This document shows, piece by piece, positions 5,445-7,199 of a stretch of 7,199 nt of DNA. Position numbers and translations under genes: made by a program. The stretch spans positions 1 through 7,199 of the forward strand of contig JAHWKS010000263.1 of the NCBI GenBank assembly GCA_019347795.1, in the 5' to 3' direction. The notes under the pieces were generated by a model. It was not told the DNA's origin. It saw only the letters and a list, made by a program, of their open reading frames with translations, and did not search any database. Position 1 is the stretch's first letter; each line of letters begins with the position of its first letter. Source of the stretch: Planctomycetota bacterium (GTDB taxonomy: Bacteria; Planctomycetota; Planctomycetia; Pirellulales; Pirellulaceae).

Positions 5445-5513
5445 GTAGCTTGACTCTCTGAGTCGAGCAGCGCTCGCTGAACTGCCAAGGCTCGACTCGG
5501 AGAGTCAAGCTAC
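5445..5513. repeat. Nested palindromic intergenic element (REP/MITE-like), possibly bidirectional terminator
   Basis: Left arm 5445-5468 and right arm 5490-5513 are 24-bp inverted repeats with a single mismatch (G·T wobble in RNA), loop 21 bases. Each arm is itself nearly palindromic (GACTC-TCT-GAGTC on the left, GACTC-GGA-GAGTC on the right), so the element can fold either as one long stem or as two small hairpins. The outer GTAGC end supplies the TAG stop of the protease gene on the minus strand (5510-5512). It starts two bases after the thioredoxin stop. I recall similar GTAGCTTGACTCTCCGAGTC-type elements scattered in planctomycete genomes. No target-site duplication was seen. Confidence 0.75.
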
Positions 5514-5989
5514 CGCCGCCGGCGCTTTTTGCGGCGCCGGGCCGGCTTGCCGCCGAAGTACGAGGCGCCGGGATGCACCAGGAACCGCCCCCGGAGCGCC
5601 TCGCGGCCCAGGAGCATGCGAAAGCCCATCTCATCGCGGCCGGCCAGTGTCAGCTCGATCGGCCAGATTTGCCCCAGCAGGGCGACCTGCGTCACGATCA
5701 CCGGCCGCAGGCTTTGATGTCCTGTGCTGCTGCGTACGGGGCGTCGCTCCAGCAGCTTCGCTTCCGCTCGGATCGACTCCTTCGTGCTTCGCTGCAGCGG
5801 ATGGAGGACGAACCGCACCCACGTCTCGCCGCCGTGCTGGAACTCCTCGATATCCCAAGCGTGCAGCGATGAGGAGCGGGCGCCGGTATCGGCCTTGGCC
5901 TTGATTCGCGGCACGCCCAACTCGGGAAGCGCGATCCACTCCCGCCAGCCGATCAAAGGAAGGTCGGGAGAATCGAGATGGGCAGCCAT
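5510..5989 (-). CDS. Retropepsin-like 'ATP-dependent zinc protease' family protein (RimB-like)
   Basis: 159 residues, normal for the family. The domain begins at IGWREWIALPELGVPRIKAK (13-32) and runs into Asp34-Thr35-Gly36-Ala37, the DTGA motif matching the catalytic aspartate loop of retropepsins; the flap/substrate region and LLGREALRGRFLVHPG (126-141) are also characteristic. Family members were historically named ATP-dependent zinc proteases; in Pseudomonas RimB works with RimK on the glutamate tail of ribosomal protein S6. The start at 5989 is chosen because the homology starts there; the frame is open further upstream (to 7009) but that part overlaps the sigma factor gene and is Arg/Pro-rich. 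Spacing to the sigma gene is 17 bases, so they are probably one operon. The last 10 residues are almost entirely Arg/Lys, a basic tail I do not associate with the core family. No RimK is in view. Confidence 0.9.
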   Translation of the reverse strand: MAAHLDSPDLPLIGWREWIALPELGVPRIKAKADTGARSSSLHAWDIEEFQHGGETWVRFVLHPLQRSTKESIRAEAKLLERRPVRSSTGHQSLRPVIVTQVALLGQIWPIELTLAGRDEMGFRMLLGREALRGRFLVHPGASYFGGKPARRRKKRRRR

Positions 5990-6006
5990 TCCACCTGTGG
6001 GTGCGT

Positions 6007-6888
6007 CTACGGCTTCCTCCACGCGGCAAGCAGGCCCGCGCAGAGCGGACAGGGAGCATCCTCCACATGGTAGCGGATGTCGCGGTAGTCGTCGCTGCCG
6101 GGCGCGTGCAGGTACTTGCGGAGCCGTTCCTTCTGCGGACAGAGGGCGCCGGCCTCGTCCATGATCCAGTGGAACAGGTCGCTGACGCTTGGCGCCTGCA
6201 CCTGGCCGTTGTTCTTTCGCTTCCCCTGGTAGGGGTGCTCCATCTCGCGGCGATAGAACGTCTGGAACACCGTGCGATGCACGTCGTGCTTGCTCATCAA
6301 GTCGCGGAGCTTGAGCCGGGCGTCGCGGCGGGCCTTGTCCACGGCGTTCCGCTCCATGCCCATCGCGGCGGCGGTTTCGTCGGCCGTCTCGCCGCGCAGC
6401 ATCCGCTCCAGGATCTCCTTCCCCGAAAGCATTCGCGGCTGCGACTCGCACCGCCGGCTGTACTCTTCGAGGATGTCGCTGAGCAGCTTCTTCTTCCGCT
6501 CGTAACGCTCGCGATCGGCGGCGTTCTCCAGCGGCGTCGGCTCGCGGCCGGGGACCTCCACCGGCCGCACCTCGCCGTCGTCGCTCCGCCCCGCAAGATC
6601 TTCGAGCATCTGCAGCTCGCCGCGGCGCTTGAGATCGATGATGCGGTTCCTCGCCCGCCAGCAGACGTACTGCCAGAGCGTCGTTTCCACGAACGGCTCT
6701 CCGTTTTCGATCTTTTGCAGCAGCTTGAGGAAGACCCACTGCACGACGTCCTCTCGCCAGCCGACGTCGCTGACGCCCGACATGCTGCGGACGATGTTCA
6801 GCAGGTGCTCGCGCTCGGCGGAAAACAGCCGGCCGACTTCCTCGGCGGTGGGAAGCGAGCGGGGCGGGTTGGGGGCGACGGTGGTCAT
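6007..6888 (-). CDS. ECF-like RNA polymerase sigma factor with Cys/His C-terminal tail
   Basis: 293 residues. Region 2 spans about residues 20-92 (FSAEREHLLNIV at 22-33, REDVVQWVFLKLLQKI at 45-60, then WQYVCWRARNRIIDLKRR at 72-89). Region 4 is about 152-198, with the helix-turn-helix GETADETAAAMGMERNAVDK (166-185). Region 3 is missing, as in ECF sigma factors; the charged linker (~95-135) is long. After region 4 comes a ~90-residue extension containing Cys250, His274 and Cys280-x2-Cys283 with hydrophobic LRKYL and LLAAW; the arrangement resembles a zinc-binding site like those in anti-sigma domains. I recall such tails in planctomycete sigma factors. The start at 6888 has GGAGG nine bases upstream and its ATGA overlaps the stop of the preceding gene. 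The factor may autoregulate through the tail; this is inference. Confidence 0.93.
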   Translation of the reverse strand: MTTVAPNPPRSLPTAEEVGRLFSAEREHLLNIVRSMSGVSDVGWREDVVQWVFLKLLQKIENGEPFVETTLWQYVCWRARNRIIDLKRRGELQMLEDLAGRSDDGEVRPVEVPGREPTPLENAADRERYERKKKLLSDILEEYSRRCESQPRMLSGKEILERMLRGETADETAAAMGMERNAVDKARRDARLKLRDLMSKHDVHRTVFQTFYRREMEHPYQGKRKNNGQVQAPSVSDLFHWIMDEAGALCPQKERLRKYLHAPGSDDYRDIRYHVEDAPCPLCAGLLAAWRKP

Positions 6889-7199
6889 GAGCGGGATCCT
6901 CCACGCAAGACGTTGAGGTCGCGACGCCGGGGATCGAACAGCTCGATCCGCTCATCCACGTCGCCGCCGTTCTGGTAGTCGGCAAAGATCTGGGCCGCCT
7001 GATCCTCATCGCCGCAGACGACCAGACGCTGGGGACACGCTAGCGGCGAGCGAAGGTTCCGCCACTCCCCGTCGGCCGCCTCCTCGTAGACCGCGCCTCC
7101 TTCGGCCGAGGCGGACAGGCCGGCGTCGGTCCAGGCGAAGCGCACTTCCCGGCATGCCAGCCGAGACGCGGGAACATGCGCCCGCTCGCCGCGGCCGAC
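6885..7199 (-). CDS. Unrecognised protein, C-terminal part (cut by the window edge)
   Basis: At least 104 residues; the frame is open to the end of the window without a stop, and the true start lies beyond it. A GTG at 7145 is an internal candidate without ribosome-site support. Visible features are two spaced Cys residues followed by RLVVCGDEDQAAQIF (Gly-Asp-Glu-Asp), DYQNGGDVDERIELF, and a basic C-terminus. I do not recognise the family. The last bases (TGA at 6885-6887) overlap the sigma factor's ATG in an ATGA arrangement, so the two are probably translationally coupled and functionally linked. Confidence 0.75.
   Translation of the reverse strand, partial: VGRGERAHVPASRLACREVRFAWTDAGLSASAEGGAVYEEAADGEWRNLRSPLACPQRLVVCGDEDQAAQIFADYQNGGDVDERIELFDPRRRDLNVLRGGSRS

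Noticed and set aside
5519..5540. CCGGCGC-TTTTTGCG-GCGCCGG stem-loop as a terminator of thioredoxin
   Set aside because: The T run is in the loop, not after the stem, and the sequence encodes the basic tail of the protease.
6001..6978. Plus-strand frame of 325 codons opposite the sigma factor
   Set aside because: Antisense shadow caused by high third-position GC; the sigma factor has clear domains and a ribosome site.
5990..7009. N-terminal extension of the protease frame (up to 499 codons in total)
   Set aside because: It runs through the sigma factor gene in another frame and is Arg/Pro-rich; the family domain begins right after the Met at 5989.
1..7199. CRISPR array, tRNA, rRNA or transposase gene
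   Set aside because: No regularly spaced identical repeats, no cloverleaf-like sequence, no rRNA-like stretch and no transposase motif were seen on either strand.

Overview
This window looks like part of a planctomycete chromosome, probably from the Pirellulales or a relative. That is an inference from three things: a multi-pass membrane protein that opens with the NPYETP-type motif so common in that phylum, a hypothetical protein whose C-terminal half I recall almost only from planctomycetes, and a sigma factor with a planctomycete-style cysteine/histidine tail. The DNA is GC-rich apart from the first ~440 bases, which are visibly less so (about 52% GC by hand count over 1-420).

Layout. (1) 6-1316, minus strand: a small exported protein with a twin-arginine-like leader and a Cys-Cys-Asp-Cys cluster, preceded by a 226-residue protein of unknown function. 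(2) 1317-1779: a gene-free stretch with one clean stem-loop and a weak candidate promoter. (3) 1780-2983, plus strand: a small basic protein, possibly the stump of a larger gene, overlapping by 11 bases a six-helix membrane protein of unknown function. (4) 2992-4990, minus strand: an archease gene followed by rtcB, the RNA 2',3'-cyclic-phosphate/5'-OH ligase and its activator. They are separated by a 121-base spacer with a nested hairpin and a six-copy, 8-bp-period degenerate repeat. (5) 4991-5115: a divergent control region with a duplicated 13-mer that can form a very GC-rich hairpin and a near-consensus sigma-70 promoter for (6) a classical thioredoxin at 5116-5442. (7) 5443-5513: a 69-base nested palindrome between convergent genes. 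(8) 5510-7199, minus strand: a compact apparent operon of an unrecognised protein (cut by the window edge), an ECF-like sigma factor and a retropepsin-like 'ATP-dependent zinc protease' (RimB family).

How the genes work together. Archease and RtcB form a known functional pair: archease drives repeated guanylylation turnover of RtcB, which seals broken tRNA or other RNA. The divergent thioredoxin has its own promoter; a redox link to RtcB, whose active site carries a cysteine, is possible but only inferred. The sigma factor, its start-stop-coupled upstream partner and the 17-base-spaced protease are very likely co-transcribed. No RimK homologue is visible here. I found no tRNA, rRNA, CRISPR array or transposase gene.
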